Shown: one piece after another, positions 63,695 through 64,000 of the stretch | Layout of the letters: every line of letters starts with the position of its first letter | How positions within the stretch are numbered: position 1 is the stretch's first letter | Source of the DNA: Pseudomonas sp. ACM7 | GTDB taxonomy: Bacteria; Pseudomonadota; Gammaproteobacteria; Pseudomonadales; Pseudomonadaceae | Assembly: GCF_004136015.1 (NCBI RefSeq) | Contig: NZ_CP024866.1 | Span: 6,025,672-6,089,671, forward strand | Direction of reading: 5' to 3' | DNA length: 64,000 nt | The notes under the pieces: generated by a model | Told to the model about the DNA's origin: nothing | Databases searched by the model: none | The model's input: only the letters and a program-made list of their open reading frames with translations | Position numbers and translations under genes: made by a program

Positions 63695-64000
63695 TACTTA
63701 AGGAAACTCTGAAAAAGACATCCAGATTTGGTGAAATACGCACCTCGCACAAACTGAGCGGTTGAACCCCGATGAAACAGATGTCCTTCGCCGATGCCGA
63801 ATATGCCGGAAAACGTAAGCAGACCCGCCGCGAGCGCTTCCTGATCGAGATGGATCAGGTGGTGCCTTGGAAGGGCCTGATTGCCTTGATCGAGCCACAC
63901 TATCCGAAGGGCGAAGGTGGCCGTCCGGCGTATCCGTTGATGGCTATGTTGCGGGTTCATCTAATGCAGAATTGGTTCGGCTACAGCGATCCGGCAATGG
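63695..64000 (+). mobile_element. IS5-family insertion sequence, left part (cut by window end)
   Basis: The transposase start at 63772 is preceded by a sequence with GGAAACTCTGAAAAAGAC (from about 63700), which resembles the terminal inverted repeats of IS5-group elements. The right end lies outside the window, so the exact boundary and target duplication cannot be checked. Confidence 0.65.
63772..64000 (+). CDS. IS5-family transposase, N-terminal part
   Basis: 76 residues are visible and the frame stays open to the window end. MKQMSFADAEYAGKRKQTRR, then YPKGEGGRPAYPLMAMLRVHLMQNWFGYSDPAM, is the typical N-terminal DUF772 part of IS5-type transposases. The DDE catalytic domain lies beyond the window. 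Confidence 0.93.
   Translation, partial: MKQMSFADAEYAGKRKQTRRERFLIEMDQVVPWKGLIALIEPHYPKGEGGRPAYPLMAMLRVHLMQNWFGYSDPAM

Overview
The window is a chromosomal segment of a Pseudomonas, most likely of the P. fluorescens group. The evidence is the GC-rich sequence with strong third-position GC, a PtxS-controlled 2-ketogluconate (kgu) operon, an MvaU-type H-NS-like protein, hpd, an RstAB/PA1437-PA1438-like two-component system beside a MexMN-like pump, and many intergenic REP repeats (GTGGGAGCGAGCTTGCTCGCGA) of the kind typical of this group. No tRNA, rRNA, CRISPR array or replication origin was seen.

Layout. 1-3115: a secreted DUF411 protein, a small YqaA/DedA-like membrane protein, a periplasmic alpha/beta hydrolase and a D-2-hydroxyacid dehydrogenase. 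3223-6761: a methyltransferase, a secreted TPR protein, a sigma-70-family factor with its anti-sigma partner, and nicotinamidase. 6949-13496: a histidine kinase/response regulator pair divergent from a two-gene RND efflux pump. 13687-20765: a DUF1345 membrane protein, then an AT-richer accessory island holding an unknown small protein, a large autotransporter and two Ig-like repeat proteins, one of them broken by a one-base frameshift. 20951-26358: ptxS and kguE-kguK-kguT-kguD with two perfect PtxS operators. 26472-38442: an AruH-like aminotransferase, a chemoreceptor, a glycerate kinase/CdaR/MFS module, an aldo-keto reductase, a RarD-type transporter, hpd and an EamA transporter. 38522-45444: LysR regulator, CSS/EAL phosphodiesterase, MvaU, DUF4946-like protein, GloA, AhpF and AhpC. 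45590-49087: a tyrosine recombinase divergent from a KfrA-like coiled-coil DNA-binding protein, then glutathione reductase. 49218-52324: GalU and six small, mostly unknown proteins.

52368-55489 is a compact alkylation-damage module: ogt, a 2-oxoglutarate/Fe(II) oxygenase of unknown substrate, alkB and ada. Both ogt and ada carry an Ada-box-like site (AAT-N6-GCAA) with the same distance to a -35/-10 pair, yet Ada has lost three of the four zinc-binding cysteines of its methyl-sensing N-domain. The rest is a GyrI-like protein, an AcuI-type reductase, a nitronate-monooxygenase-like flavoenzyme, modABC behind a textbook ModE operator, a topoisomerase IB, three small unknown proteins, a remnant of an NmrA-like gene and the left part of an IS5-family element cut by the window edge.

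How the parts work together: kguEKTD with PtxS form a complete regulated uptake and reduction path from 2-ketogluconate to 6-phosphogluconate. The two-component pair probably controls the adjacent pump. AhpCF, Gor and GloA give peroxide, disulfide and methylglyoxal defence. Ogt, AlkB and Ada give direct reversal of DNA alkylation. No wholly new system can be proven from sequence alone. The best leads are the alkylation operon with its orphan oxygenase and altered Ada sensor, the AT-rich surface-protein island, and the recombinase/KfrA pair with a palindromic operator.
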